A stretch of DNA of 64,000 nt from Ophiosphaerella korrae (lineage: Eukaryota; Ascomycota; Dothideomycetes; Pleosporales; Phaeosphaeriaceae). Numbering within the stretch: position 1 is the stretch's first letter; the number at the start of each line of letters is the position of its first letter. The stretch lies in assembly GCA_028456385.1 (NCBI GenBank), contig JALNQF010000117.1, positions 1 to 64,000 of the forward strand, given 5' to 3'. Under the pieces are notes generated by a model that had not been told where the DNA came from, made no database searches, and saw only the letters and a program-made list of their open reading frames with translations. This document shows, in pieces, positions 34,560 to 45,692 of this stretch. A program made the position numbers and the translations under genes.

Positions 34560-37495
34560 GTGTTGCCTAGTGTTAAGGCACTTACCTGCACAAATTCCCA
34601 GGAGCTCAATTTCCAGAACGTAAAGTTCAATCGAATCCAACCCCTCAATTAGTCATGCCTCCGTTTCAATCTCCACGGAAATATTGGATCGGAGGCCAGA
34701 GAGTGCTTGTAGACCTGGCCTAGCTCGACGGTTACCCGTGTTCCGGGTACTCCGAAGACTAACCACAAGGACTTCGACTGCTGAGGGCTGTTCTGCGGGG
34801 AAGCGTTACTATTGGGTGGGTTTTGGGCTCCTCCTGGGGATCCTCCGGAGCCGGAATTATTTATATATTGCCCACTGTTTGTAGGTGTAGAGCCCGTACT
34901 AGGCTGGGCTTGCCTTTGAGGATTCGGAGCGCGTGATGTTTGGGTCCCGGATCTAGGTGTGGAACTAGAATGTTGCGTGTGGTGCGTTGCACGCCGATTT
35001 TGTGATGATTTGAGTGAAGCGCACAGGGGCCAGCGCAGTAATTTCGCCGAATGTTGGCTGGGAAGATCTTTGGTAGTTTCCTTTCTTGCTGGATGAGTCC
35101 GTAGAAGATCTTCCAGAATTTCCCTCTGCGCAGGTCTCAACTAGCGCCAGCTGGTAGTGCCGGATATCTGATAAATTAGCATAGGGACATCTTGAAATCA
35201 TGAAAGAGGTGCTTACACATTGCCAAAAGACGCGTGTCTCTTCGTGACGTAGCGGGCGCATTCGCGGCGACAATGGCCACTAGTCCCATTCCAACCCAGT
35301 GATATCCTCCAAGCAGCCCTGAATTGTGTTGACGACAACGGATTTTGTGTACGGCTCAAAGGCTATATGGTCCTTTGGAATGGGTAATACATCTTTAAGG
35401 AGACCGTCCGGGAGAAGGAATGCCTTGAGGCCGAGAAGCATGTCTTGTAAAGGCTGGCTTTCGACTAGTGCTTGTATGACTTGGTGATGCTCAAATGTTG
35501 TCAAGGTCGTGGGACTTGCGTCTTTTCTATCGTTCAGGTAGTCCGTAAGATCTTCATCGTTACTCGACTCTGCGTAATCATTCACTACATTATCCTCATC
35601 ATTGATATCATTTATTTTTTCATGAAACTTTGTATTTCTCTTGCGTTTCGGAATTTCCATGTCAGAATCTGGGCTGTCACCTCGTTCTCCCTTCTCGTGT
35701 AATCTAGCTCTCGAGTCTTTGTCCAGCCACATTTTCCACCGTTCATCCCGAAGTTTCTCCTGCTCTTGGAAGTCATCTTCTTCAAAAATCGTTTGTTTAT
35801 CAGAAATCTGTCGTCCCGTCTTACGCCGATAACCTTTGATTATTCTTTCCGCTATCCTGTGCTGATCCTTTCTGAACCTCAACGGCGCCTTTAGTTTATG
35901 TGTTACTGCCCTTGTAGGCAATGTCGAGATGCCCCTTTCGAAGACCCTTAACAGACGTCGATAGTTGTTGATAAATCTATCCTCTGTCATTAATTGTAAA
36001 CCCTTCTCGTACAGAGGAGCTAGCAGGTTGTTGCTCGCAAGGATATGGACGACTGCGGTTTCGAACTCGGTTTCTGGTTAGGTCTCGTGAATCTCATAGG
36101 GTTCATTATCTCCCTTAGATATCAGTGACTTGGTGTCTGCATAACCCCTTGCTAAGGAAGCGCCCTCACCAACCATCAAATCATCATTCGTTCTTTCGGG
36201 TACGGCCGCTAGAACCAAAGTTTCCCCTGAGACACTGAACTGTTGGACATTGACTATGATGCCTCCAAATATAGAGATATCGCAACCGTTGGACCCTGAT
36301 GCCAGAATCTCGCCATCAGGCGAGAAGGCCACGGCGTTGACGCTGCAAGAGTGGCCCTCGAGCGTGCTGTGCAGCGCGCCTGCCCCTACGCCCCACAGCC
36401 GCACCGTCTGGTCGTCGGAGACGGACGCGACCAGTTTCCCGTCTAGCGAGAAGGCCAGCGCGTTGATGAAGGGGGAGCGGCCGTCGTGCGTACTACGACT
36501 CGCATCCCAATCTGTTTCCTTTTCTGGCAACACTTAGCAGACGATTGGGCAGCAGTGCGCGCAAACGTTGACTTTCCTGTACCAGCTATACCGCTCAACC
36601 AGAATATAGGTTTACTATCCTTGTTATTCGCCCATTCTGCAACAGTCTTCAGCAGCTCAGTGCAGGTGCCTGGCAGGCATCGTGCGTTTTGTTCTTCGGC
36701 ATGCCCGTTAAAGGAAGCGCTTGTTGCAATAGGTAACACGAAAAGATATTGTTGCCCTGTATCTTCGTCGATTTGAGCTCGAAGCCGTCTCAGCGCATCA
36801 TCTTCTCCTTCGTCATGAACAAGAGGCAAAAAAATGCCAAAAATACCCAGTAGACAATACGCTTTCTCCTCCATTGTTGTTTAGCGGCTTGTTGCCTACA
36901 GCAGCCGCTCATTAACGCTAAAGCCTTGTAGGGATGCGCCTCGAAGTGCTGAAAGAGCAATACCCGTTATTTCGTGGATTTGCTGCTCTAGACTTCGCTT
37001 GTTACCAAGATGTTGGCCCTTCTGTGAAAAGAACTCGACAGAACGAGCAAGAAGCTCTGGCAGGGCCCAGCCCCTCTAGAGCCACTGGCTCGCTCGAAAC
37101 GCTGATTCCTAGGCAAAGTTGGAGTCTTCACTAAGAGCTTTCTGCTTGGTTATTGACACGTCCGATAAAAAGACGTAGCGCTTGGCCGCATCCCGATACC
37201 AGCGAAACATGAAGTTGATCGCATACTGAAGCTCGACGTGGTCTGCCTTGTTGATGCAGCAGGTATCTACCCAAAAGTATTGTAGATGGTCGCGTTGAGC
37301 CTCTTGTCCACAAAACTGAATCTTGTCGTAACCCGTCTTGTCCTTTCCTGTGCCGTCGATCACATCTTTGTAGGTAACCTCTTGACCATGGTGTCAGGTG
37401 TGTGGCAGTATCGCGTGGGGCGGGATTACATCGTTGCCGATAAAGTCCTTGGTAAAGCTGAGCTCGCCGTCACCGCCGCGCTTCAGGAGCCGCAT
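34560..37495 (-). pseudogene. NLR3: HET-NACHT-WD40 gene, deleted and full of nonsense codons
   Basis: From the ATG at 37495 the frame gives the HET domain: DVIPPHAILPHT, YFWVDTCCINKADHVELQYAI, FRWYRDAAKRYVFLSDV, RSLEQQIHEITGIALSAL and EKAYCLLGIFGIFLPLV. Then the NACHT start (ARCLPGTCTELL, IFWLSGIAGTGKSTFARTA) is fused after about 15 residues to two WD40 units (EGHSCSVNAVAFSPDGEILASGS), so most of NACHT and the array is deleted. A C-terminal region (35990-34560) like that after NLR1 follows. In-frame stops occur at 37394 (TGA), 37109, 37076, 36896 (TAG), 36881 (TAA), 36078 (TAA), 35280, 35141 (TAG) and 34649 (TAA); nearly all sit at expected Trp or Gln codons. HET proteins trigger incompatibility cell death. 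Confidence 0.8.
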
Positions 37496-38110
37496 CGCAA
37501 CGTGAGGGCAGTAGATGGGTGTGCGGTAGGCTGAGATGCAGGGGACGCCAAATACAAGTGCACTGATAGAGCACGACGCTTCGGTCACGCGTCGGGGGCA
37601 GCAGTCATCGCTGTTGAGGCTCCGTCGTAGATACGCAAGGCGGCGAAGCCGTTATGTGAGTGTCGAAGATGTTACCGTTCATTTGAGTGCGGTGAGGCTG
37701 AAAGGCTGAAAGGCTGAACGCTGGACGCTACAGTGTGATGTGGGCTGGCAGCGCTGTACTGCGCTGGCGAAGGCCTCAGTCGCGGCCACGGTGCTTGTCA
37801 AGAAGTAACGTCAACATGTCCAACATTAAACCACAGCCGGCTCTCGACACAGTTATCGAACGGCTTTGAGATACAGTTTTACGCACAGCATTTTCTATTA
37901 TAGAGAGGCAATCATATAGCCCTAAGCTCTATAAGCCTATCTCCCTACGTAATCTAGCAAAATAACCTTTGGATTTATAAAGTAGTATCTCGAATTTTCG
38001 ACGTGGCAAATTGTCTAGCTATATATTCACCTCTATCCCCTGCCCTCTCTGAAATAGAGGAAATAATAAATATTTACGAGATGAAAAGAAGGCTATCATA
38101 TCTCCCTTTT
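37496..38110. other. Intergenic between NLR3 and NLR4
   Basis: 5' flank of NLR3 and 3' flank of NLR4. No gene recognised; the part from about 37880 to 38100 is AT-rich. Confidence 0.5.
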
Positions 38111-41100
38111 TTATAACTTGAATGTTTCTTCAGAGTCTATAGTGCATACCCATACCCTACCAGATGCTGTGCCAATACCGATTATATTACCTGATACAGC
38201 TGAGCGGAGCGGACGATACTCTTGTGGGAGCCACAGTAGGTTCTTTGAATTAAATGTTATCCATATGTTGTCCGAACTAAGTGCTGTATGCTGAAATTGA
38301 GGAGGTTGAGGTGTGGCGACTGTTGCAACATTTGGGACTACTAAGGAACTGATAAGGATTGGACCAATGTTAGTGCTAAGGTAAGAGCCAGTGGCGTCAA
38401 ATGATATACTATGAAGATTCTGACTAATATTGAGCTTCTGCAAGCACACGCCGCTGCCAGCGTCCCAGATCTTGACCGTGTGGTCGTCCGACGCCGACGC
38501 CAGCCGTGTCGAGTTGTGAGAAAAGGCCACCAAGTTGACATAATCGCTATGGCCTTTGAGTGTCTGCAAGCATGCGCCGCTGCCGGCGTCCCAGATCTTG
38601 ACCGTGCAGTCGGCCGACGCCGATGCCAGCCGTGTCGAGTCGTGAGAGAAGGCCACCGATTTGACATAATGGCTATGGCCTTCGAGTGTCTGCAAGCATG
38701 CGCCGCTGCCGGCGTCCCAGATCTTGACCGTGCGGTTGCTCAACGCCGACGCCAGCCGCGTCGAGTCGTGAGAGAAGGCCACCGAGTTGACATAACGGCT
38801 ATGGCCTTCGAGTGTCTGCAAGCATGCGCCGCTGCCAGCGTCCCAGATCTTGACCGTGCGGTCGGCCGACGCCGACGCCAGCCGCGTCGAGTCGTGAGAG
38901 AAGGCCACCGATTTGACATAACCGCTATGGCCTTCTAGTGTCTGCAAGCATGCGCCGCTGCCGGCGTCCCAGATCTTGACCGTGCAGTCGTACGACGCCG
39001 ACGCCAGCCGCGTCGAGTTGTGAGAGAAGGCCACCGATTTGACATAATGGCTATGGCCTTTGAGTGTCTGCAAGCACACGCCGCTGCCAGCGTCCCAGAT
39101 CTTGACCGTGCAGTCGTACGACGCCGACGCCAGCCGCGTCGAGTCGTGAGAGAAGACCACCGATTTGACATAATGGCTATGGCCTTCGAGCGTCTGCAGC
39201 AACACTTTCCATTTCTCCTCAACCCTTGGCGGCCTTCGAATCCATCTAGGTATATAGCTTTTAAAAATTTTCTTTAATATGCTCGTCGCTGGTGCAAATA
39301 CGAGCCCGCTATACTTCTGAAGAGGCGCCTGCTCAATCGCTGCCCGGCTGTAAAGAACAAACCGCTTTGCATCGTGGATTAAACTTAAGAGGGAAGGGCA
39401 ATTGCTGGACTAGCTAAATTGTTAGCGAAATATTGTTTTCTGTGCTGCCGGCATACTAACGGAGACAAACAACTCGAGAGATGTAATGGCATGAATTCCT
39501 TCTGGTACTTTCCCCATCCACCCAAGAGCCTCAAGCCAGTGAACGAGGTGATTCTGTAAGAATTGGTGCACTTGGTCATTGTCGTTAGGCTGGGCACCGC
39601 TCTTCTGGAGATGCTGTATCCAGTATAGACATGCATACTGCAGCTCTGGAGGAAGGGCTCGCTCAACTTGGCTTCTCTGTATGTCGGCGACAAGCATGCC
39701 AGGAGCACCCACGCCACAGATGTCTTGCTTAAGAGAGATGGCCATAAGCTTGATGCAGTCATCTGCCAAGGTCTGATGCGCCTGCTTCTTGTCTACCCAG
39801 AAGTTAGCATCGCCGCATCTGTCTTTGTCGAGGAGGAAGTCCCGAAATGATGGATGATGTAGCCCAAGTGGGTGAGTGTCGAGTTTTGGGATGTCCAGAA
39901 TGGCATGAAGGTCCTTTAGCACAGGATTGAATCTTTGCTTTGATATACTGAGCAGCTTCTGGAGCGAAGTGGCAGAAAGCTGAGAGAAGAGGACTACGAT
40001 ACTTCCAGGGATGCGCCGCAGAATGCCGTACAATGCGTCTTTTTCTTTTGCTGAGTAGCTCTGCCGGACAGACTTTCTCAAGACGGTAGTGTATAGCTCG
40101 TTCAGGTGCTTTTCTGGGTGCTCTCTAGGTGCTCCCATTGAGATGCTACCTTCCAGCAAAGTTTGCACGCTTTCATCAGCGAAGGCGCTTTCTTCAATAA
40201 ACCGGCATGCGGTCGCTGCCCAGATGAACAGGCCACCTGCAATCTGGATTAAGCGTCGGATAACCTCTTCACTAGGCCAGGCAACGTCCAAACCGTGTTC
40301 CTCTTCGATGATTTTGAACTTGTACTTGAAGTAAACATAAATATCGTTGTCCACGATCTGTAGTGCGATATTGTGGAGCACAAAGTCCTGGTGTTCAGCA
40401 TCTGGCATTTTGATAATGTTGTTTCGAATCGGAATCTCCGGGCGGCTCGTTAGGAAAACCCGTAATTGGAACTTCTCCAACACTCGAATGCTAGCCAAGA
40501 TGTGTATGATAGTCTGGATGTTGTCGTCGTTATCGCACTCATCCAGCGCATCCAGAGTGAGGACGTACGGGGCCCGGTCGCTATTTTCATCTAGCTTCGA
40601 CAGCGGACGCAAGACGAGTTGCTGCCACTGGTCGCGGAGAGACTCGCTCGCAATGTCGGGGCGCTCTGCGATAGCATCGCATATGTGTTGGTCAAGAGAC
40701 GGTATGCTGCTCGCCAGCTGCAATGCAATGCTCGTGACGAACTTGCTTGCATTGCCGACGTCTCCACCACCATGCGAGAAGAAGAAGCTGGCCCCAAGGC
40801 GCTTCTGGCCGAAGAATCTACGGGCGACCGTGCGGGCAACCGTCGACTTCCCCGTGCCGGCCAACCCGTTTAGCCAGAAGATGCGCCGCTCGTCTTGTCC
40901 GTCAGCCCAACTATATATCTCGCGCAACAGGTCGACGCGTGTATTCTGCAGGCAGGTGGATTCGTGTTGGTTTGAGTACGAGTTGAACAGCGCATCTGCG
41001 GCATAGGGAAGCCGACTGAGAAGGCTATCTAGTCCGATGAGCGCACTGTCAGCTGCGGTCTTTTGGCGGCCGGATTCTCCCGCAACGTACCAGGGGGAAG

Positions 41101-41184
41101 TTGGAGCGTGGTATTGACCGAGCCGTAGATGATGCCGGCCTGCAAGCTATGGTTTCCATCGCCAAACGCGATCTTAGAAGACAT
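38111..41184 (-). CDS. NLR4: NACHT-WD40 protein with N-terminal amyloid-like motif
   Basis: Exons 41184-41091 (94 nt, as in NLR1), 41028-39461 and 39409-38111 join in frame (introns 62 and 51 nt with ctgac and ctaac branch sites), giving 986 residues with no stops. Residues 7-24 are the motif FGDGNHSLQAGIIYGSVN. NACHT follows: GLAGTGKST (86-94), LTLDALDECD Walker B, VFLTSRPE sensor, HPSFRDFL, and the usual RFVLYSRAAIEQAPLQ block. Then six 42-residue WD40 units of very high identity and a degenerate seventh blade with a long tail. It looks like a functional HET-E/NWD-class STAND receptor: the repeats sense a ligand and NACHT oligomerisation templates a downstream effector. No cognate effector with the same motif was found in the window. 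Confidence 0.85.
38444..39199 (-). repeat. Tandem 126-bp WD40-coding repeats (NLR4), six units
   Basis: Six units of 42 codons, consensus GHS-YVKSVAFSHDSTRLA. Differences cluster at repeat positions after GHS (H, G, R, D), at K/N two later, and at the triplet before TVKIWDAGSG (YDC, ADR, SNR, ADC, DDH). Confidence 0.9.
41113..41166 (-). other. Amyloid-like motif of NLR4
   Basis: Codons 7-24 of NLR4. Shares F-G-D-x-N, LQAGII and G-x-V-N with NLR1, forming a subtype distinct from the NLR2/HeLo motif. Confidence 0.5.
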
Positions 41185-41516
41185 GGTGCTGTCGCAGCGA
41201 GTATGCATCAGCGATAGTTTCTGCGGCGAAGCGCCAGCTGGTCCTCAGCCTTGGCAATCTCGCAGTCGCCCCGATCATACGCAAGGCTGAAGGCGGGAGG
41301 CCGCCAAGCAAGCCTTGGCCACGCTTCTCTCGCTTCGGCCGCAGTTTTGTCACTGCTTTTATACAACCTCACTATTGCTGCGAAGTCAAAGTACTATTCC
41401 TTTTTTCTATTTCGGTAGTTATTCCGTTACGTATAGATATACGTAACTCTTACTTGTAATTTAATTGAAAAAATTAAAAAGCGTATACAAGGCTGCTTCT
41501 TTATACGACATCCTGA

Positions 41517-41904
41517 TGTGAGATTTGAAGGTGTAACTCGGTTACGGATGTGAACTTGAAAGTATGTAATAAATGTATGCGATAACTGAGTATCTAGTCA
41601 CTGATTGATTTCAGTGATCGATGAGTTTGATTGAAGTGAGTTGATTGATTGTTCTGTCTCCTCTCTCTGCTGCTCTGTCCCCAGTCTGTATACTCGTCTC
41701 TACGCAGTTTCGACTCGGTGGTAGAGAGTCGTTATCTCGAGTTTCATGGTTTTGCTAATGTATCGACTCTACGCAGTCCGGTCAACGCGATAAGCCATCA
41801 TACTGATGATAGCCATTATGCATGTGATAGCCTTGCCTTTGACGATTGCTTGCCGAACCAGACCTCAATTCTCCAGCCTGCGCTGGCGCGTTGCGGCTCG
41901 CTTA
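41517..41904 (-). repeat. Dispersed repeat family R, long copy
   Basis: Begins gatttgaaggtgtaactcgg (compare the right end of the 56300 copy in reverse) and shares tactcgtctctacgcag, tcgactcggtggtagag and the gatgatagcca block. Runs directly into pogo tail copy B. Confidence 0.65.
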
Positions 41905-42297
41905 ACGTGTCCGTGCACTCAATGCACGCGGAACACCATTTTCAACACCACAAAGATGAGGCTGTAGAGTCACCCACAGTAGCTATTATTACGAGATTAT
42001 GTAGAGGAGCAGTAACTAGAGGCTTGTGAGTCATTTAGACTATCTGAATTTTGCTGGAAGGCTGACGTTGCGGCTAGAGCGAGTAGTTTTGAGTAGAGCT
42101 GCTGATGCAGCTACTGGAGACTCCTTACTGCCTATAGCATCAACTACCTGTTTGCTGCGCTTGCTCTTCTGAGTGGATAAACTTGAAGCCTTTCTCTTCT
42201 GCCTCTGGCCGGGTTGTATACAGTTTTTGGTATTGATGGCTGCGCGCTGGGTTGCGTGCTGAGCCGCCTTATCTGCCCTCTCCTTCTCCCTTGCTAA
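41905..42297 (-). mobile_element. Pogo-like transposase C-terminal tail and 3' flank (copy B)
   Basis: Better preserved than copy A at 18685. On the minus strand it is open from about 42297 to a stop near 42048 and reads REKERADKAAQHATQRAA, then a Lys/Ser-rich tail ending in LPAKFR. This is the usual basic C-terminus after the DDE domain in Fot1/pogo transposases. The rest of the element is missing. Confidence 0.65.
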
Positions 42298-42687
42298 CGA
42301 CTACTAGTCCCGGCTGGTGCGAAACAGCTACATAATCATCACAGTGTACCCCGCAATTTACTTAGTGGCTGCCGGGCCTGTGGCGTTGTGAAGTCTTGGC
42401 AAGCGGGCCGACCCTAGCCTGCGATCCAACTCAACCTTGGCCATGCCTCCAGTCAACCAACTCACCTCTTGCAGAATTCGCCACCTCACAAGGGTGTGGC
42501 CGGAGCGGGTCGTCCATCCTTCCTACCAACGGTGGCGAAATCCCACTGCGGCCCACGCCATATGCTGACACATCAATCCAGAGTTACATGCACTTCATAT
42601 ACTTCAGATGTACAGCTGTTCCTACATACCCAAATGGCTAGCTAACTTGCACTCACGATTAAGTTGAATATAGAGATAAAAAAGCGT
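42298..42687. other. Spacer, nothing recognised
   Basis: Between the pogo fragment and the complete element. Only a short unrecognised frame (42396-42641). Confidence 0.45.
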
Positions 42688-42745
42688 TAACGTATTCTAT
42701 CACCGAAACCGACAAATCACCGGAACCGACAACTTTCCTTGGCAC
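42688..42745 (+). repeat. Left terminal inverted repeat (58 bp)
   Basis: Inverted match to 44483-44540 with two mismatches, both C/T differences. First two bases are the TA target. Confidence 0.95.
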
Positions 42746-44482
42746 TACGAACACTACTTCTACACCGCCATGTCACAACAACAACAAAAAAATACGCCTG
42801 CGTATGAAGGTAGAGTAGAGCTTGCCCTTAAAGCTTTATCTCTAGGCCAATTCTAAAGCCAGCGACGCGCTGCTGAAGTGTTTAACGTTGATTATCATCG
42901 CCTCTCTAACTAACTTAAAGGAATCACACTACGGGCAATTGCAACTGCTAACTACTAGAAACTTACTTCTAACGAAGAGCAGACAATTATTAACTATATC
43001 CTCGACCTCGACCGACGAGGATTTGCCCCCCAGCTCTACGAGGTAGCTAATATAGCTAATAAACTACTAGCAGTATAGGATAGAATACCTATAGGCAAGT
43101 GCTAGCCTACACGCTTTGTAAGGCGCTTAGACAAACTAAAGATAGCGTTTAACTAAGCAAAGGATCGCTAGAGAATACTCTAGGAAGACCCTAAGGTTAT
43201 TAGCTTGTAGTTTAAGCTTGTAGAGGACACTAAGGCCTAGTATAGGGTAGTAGATAAGGACGTCTATAACTTTAATAAGACTAGCTTCTAGATAGGAGTA
43301 ATTAGGTTAATAAAGGTCGTTACGGGCTTAGAGAGGCGTTAACGACCTACGCTTACTTAGGGCAGTAATCGCGAGTAGGCTATAGTAATCTAGGGCATCT
43401 ACGCAGTAGGGTACGCTATCCCGCTATTTATTATCTACAAAGGGCGCGTCTACATCTCTACCTAGTATAAGGAGATAGGTATACTACTAGACTAGAAGCT
43501 CTTAGTCTCTAAGAACAGCTAGATAATAAATCTACTTAGCCTAGAGTAGTTAAAGCACTTTAACGCGTATACAAAGACGCGCTAGGTAGGGGTATACTAG
43601 CTACTTATCTTAGACGGCTACGAGAGCTACCTTAACTAGGATTTTAAGGATTATTACCTTAAAAACAAAATCTTTACCTTCTATATGCCCTCTTATTCGT
43701 CGTATATCCTCTAGCTACTTAATGTAGTGTGCTTCTCGCCGTTAAAGCGCAAGTACTCTAATTGCGTACAGGACTTAGTATAGAAACGCGTATTCTACAT
43801 TAACAAGGAAGGCTTCCTCTCTACCTTTAGAGACGCGTTTTTAGACGTGTTTATAGAGGAGAACTATAAGAAGGCCTTTAAGGCTTTAGGACTTATCCCC
43901 CTAGACGCGTAGTAAGTGCTAGATTGCCTTAACGTGCGCATTTGTACCCTACTAGGACCCTTACTACTAGAGACGCTATAGCAGTCGAAGACTCTAAGTA
44001 ATATGCTTGAATTTAGGTCTTAGTTAAAGCTTGTAAAGGAATCCTTTGTATAATCCCTTAAAACTATATATACTAGCCTCTCCTAGCTTATTAAAGGTAC
44101 TAAACTACTACTACACTACAATGCACTCTAAGATACCCACATTAAAGAGCTTGAAGAGCAAGTAGATAGGCTTACCTAGCAGAAATTGCGCAAAAGAAAG
44201 CGAATTTAGCACAGCAGTACAATAGAGTATAGAACAGGAGCAATACAGGCAGCTGCAGAGGGGTTAAGGGGTGCGCAGAGAGGGAAAAAGGCTCGTAGTA
44301 GGGGTAATCAGGAACAGGCTCAGCCAGGTCAACGGCGCTATAGGAACTATAGGAAGATAGGGCACAACGCACGAACGTGCTAGGAAGGTAAAGAAGAGAC
44401 TTCTGAATCAGATAGTAGTGTTATAGTAGTAGGGAGTACTAAGTAAAGTTTGTTGTTAACCCCCAAAGAGGTGGTGTTCGCA

Positions 44483-44540
44483 GTGCCAAGGAAAGTTGTC
44501 AGTTCCGGTGATTTGTCGGTTTCGGTAATAGAATACGTTA
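44483..44540 (-). repeat. Right terminal inverted repeat (58 bp)
   Basis: Inverted match to 42688-42745; ends in TA. Confidence 0.95.
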
Positions 44541-44678
44541 TCCTCTAATCCAATTGTTCTATAACACTGTATAGGAAGCGTTGTCATTCTTCCTGCATCT
44601 TCTGCACCAGAGACCAGTAGTGCCGGGAGCATACTAGAGCTAACGGTTTATCCAGACGTTTTTGCGTACAGCACCTAC

Positions 44679-45692
44679 TCAGGAGGCGTGAAAATCCGAC
44701 TCTCTGGCCATCCAAGCCTCATCCCCGTCCATATAACTAACTAAACCCGGAATCTTGTAGTCTTCAGGTTTCACAGCAATGAAGTTGTCGAGCTTATATT
44801 CCGGCTTGCTTTCATATTTCCCGTGAAAGGTAGCTCCTGTCGTGACGTACTCGCTTTCCACTGCCTTGCTGCCGAACCAGCTTGTCTTGTAGTAGAAGAG
44901 TCTCAGACACTGGATGCCGACCACAATATCGCTTGATTCTGTGAAGGCATAGACGGGTTTGTTCTCCACCTTCCCCTCCGCCTTTGGTCCCACTTTCACG
45001 ACTCCCTCAGGAGGATTGACTCCAGCTGAGATTTTGCCTTCGATATTGCTGCTCTTCTCAACTTTCACAGTCACTCCCTTCGCCACTTTGAGTCCGGTGA
45101 TGAGATGCACGGATTTCTTGTACCGACGGCCCTTCAAGTAGTCGTCCACATCAGAGAGCGCTATACACGACGAGATGTAGCTCAGCGTAGGATAAAAATA
45201 CTCCGTATCGAGGTTATCAAACGAGTATCTATAGCCACACTAGTTAGCAAGTAAGACTTTGAGGGTGGTTCTTGCGTCGCGGAAGAGGGGAGGAAGAGGA
45301 GCAGGGCGCGGCGAGCTCGTTGTTCGAGGCTTCCAACCATGGAAGCAATAAACATACAAATAGATCAGGAGTACCTACGTATCGGTGTCATTACGTGCGG
45401 CGGAGATATTGGCTTCGGCGCCGATACCTTGGATGCCCATGACCTTTGCCCACAAGCCGAGTTCGCCGCTCCTCAGTTGGCTTCTCGTAGCTGTAAATTT
45501 GCCTTTGTGATTTAAATAGATATCTGTGTCAATATTTATTCTCTTATCCGCTCCCTGATTAAGTGGTGCCATCTGCTCTTTTTGCTCAAAGTCCTTCAGC
45601 ACCGTTCCAAGGTGGAACGGCCCCTTTGGAGGAGGCACCGTCGAGAAGTTCGGGGGAAGGTGGTAGGTTGGCTTCGCGTCGCTCATCTTCAA
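44679..45692 (-). CDS. Fungal gasdermin-like pore-forming protein (RCD-1/HET-Q1 family)
   Basis: Exon 1 45692-45379 and exon 2 45228-44679 join in frame over a 150-nt intron (gtaggt..tag), giving 287 residues; HET-Q1 has about 278. An in-frame ATG two codons in (45686) is an alternative start. Family blocks in order: PFHLGTVLKDF (about 25-35), FTATRSQLRSGELGLWAK (about 67-84), FDNLDTEYFYPTLSYI (about 108-123), DDYLKGRRYKKSVHLITGLK (about 133-152), then a strand-rich half. The last 35-45 residues (from about 245) form the short C-terminal part that in HET-Q1 is removed by a protease to start membrane pore formation. The frame is intact. The S8-protease gene lies 705 bases upstream on the same strand. 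Known role of the family: regulated cell death at non-self recognition; here inferred. Confidence 0.9.

Larger units (their letters stand above)
42688..44540 (+). mobile_element. Complete Fot1/pogo-family DNA transposon, RIP-inactivated
   Basis: The element is bounded by 58-bp inverted repeats (42688-42745 and 44483-44540) that differ at two positions, each starting with TA, the target duplicated by this superfamily. Between them, from the ATG at 42770, one frame without indels can be followed for over 400 codons: Glu/Ala-rich helix-turn-helix, LDRRGFAPQLYEVANIAN, IPIGKC, KTSF, LLILDGYESYL (DDE-type block) and LDVFIEENYKKAF. It contains over twenty TAA/TAG codons, almost all where Gln or Trp is expected, as produced by C-to-T change at CpA. 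The element ends 138 bases beyond the gasdermin stop codon. Confidence 0.9.

Noticed and set aside
38411..39277. Plus-strand frames of Arg/Ala-rich sequence opposite the WD40 array.
   Set aside because: Same periodicity as the WD40 units and no start or splice logic; antisense shadows.
39410..39460. Two stop codons between NACHT and WD40 of NLR4 as evidence of a pseudogene.
   Set aside because: They lie inside a good 51-nt intron (gttagt, ctaac branch, ctag end) whose removal keeps the frame.
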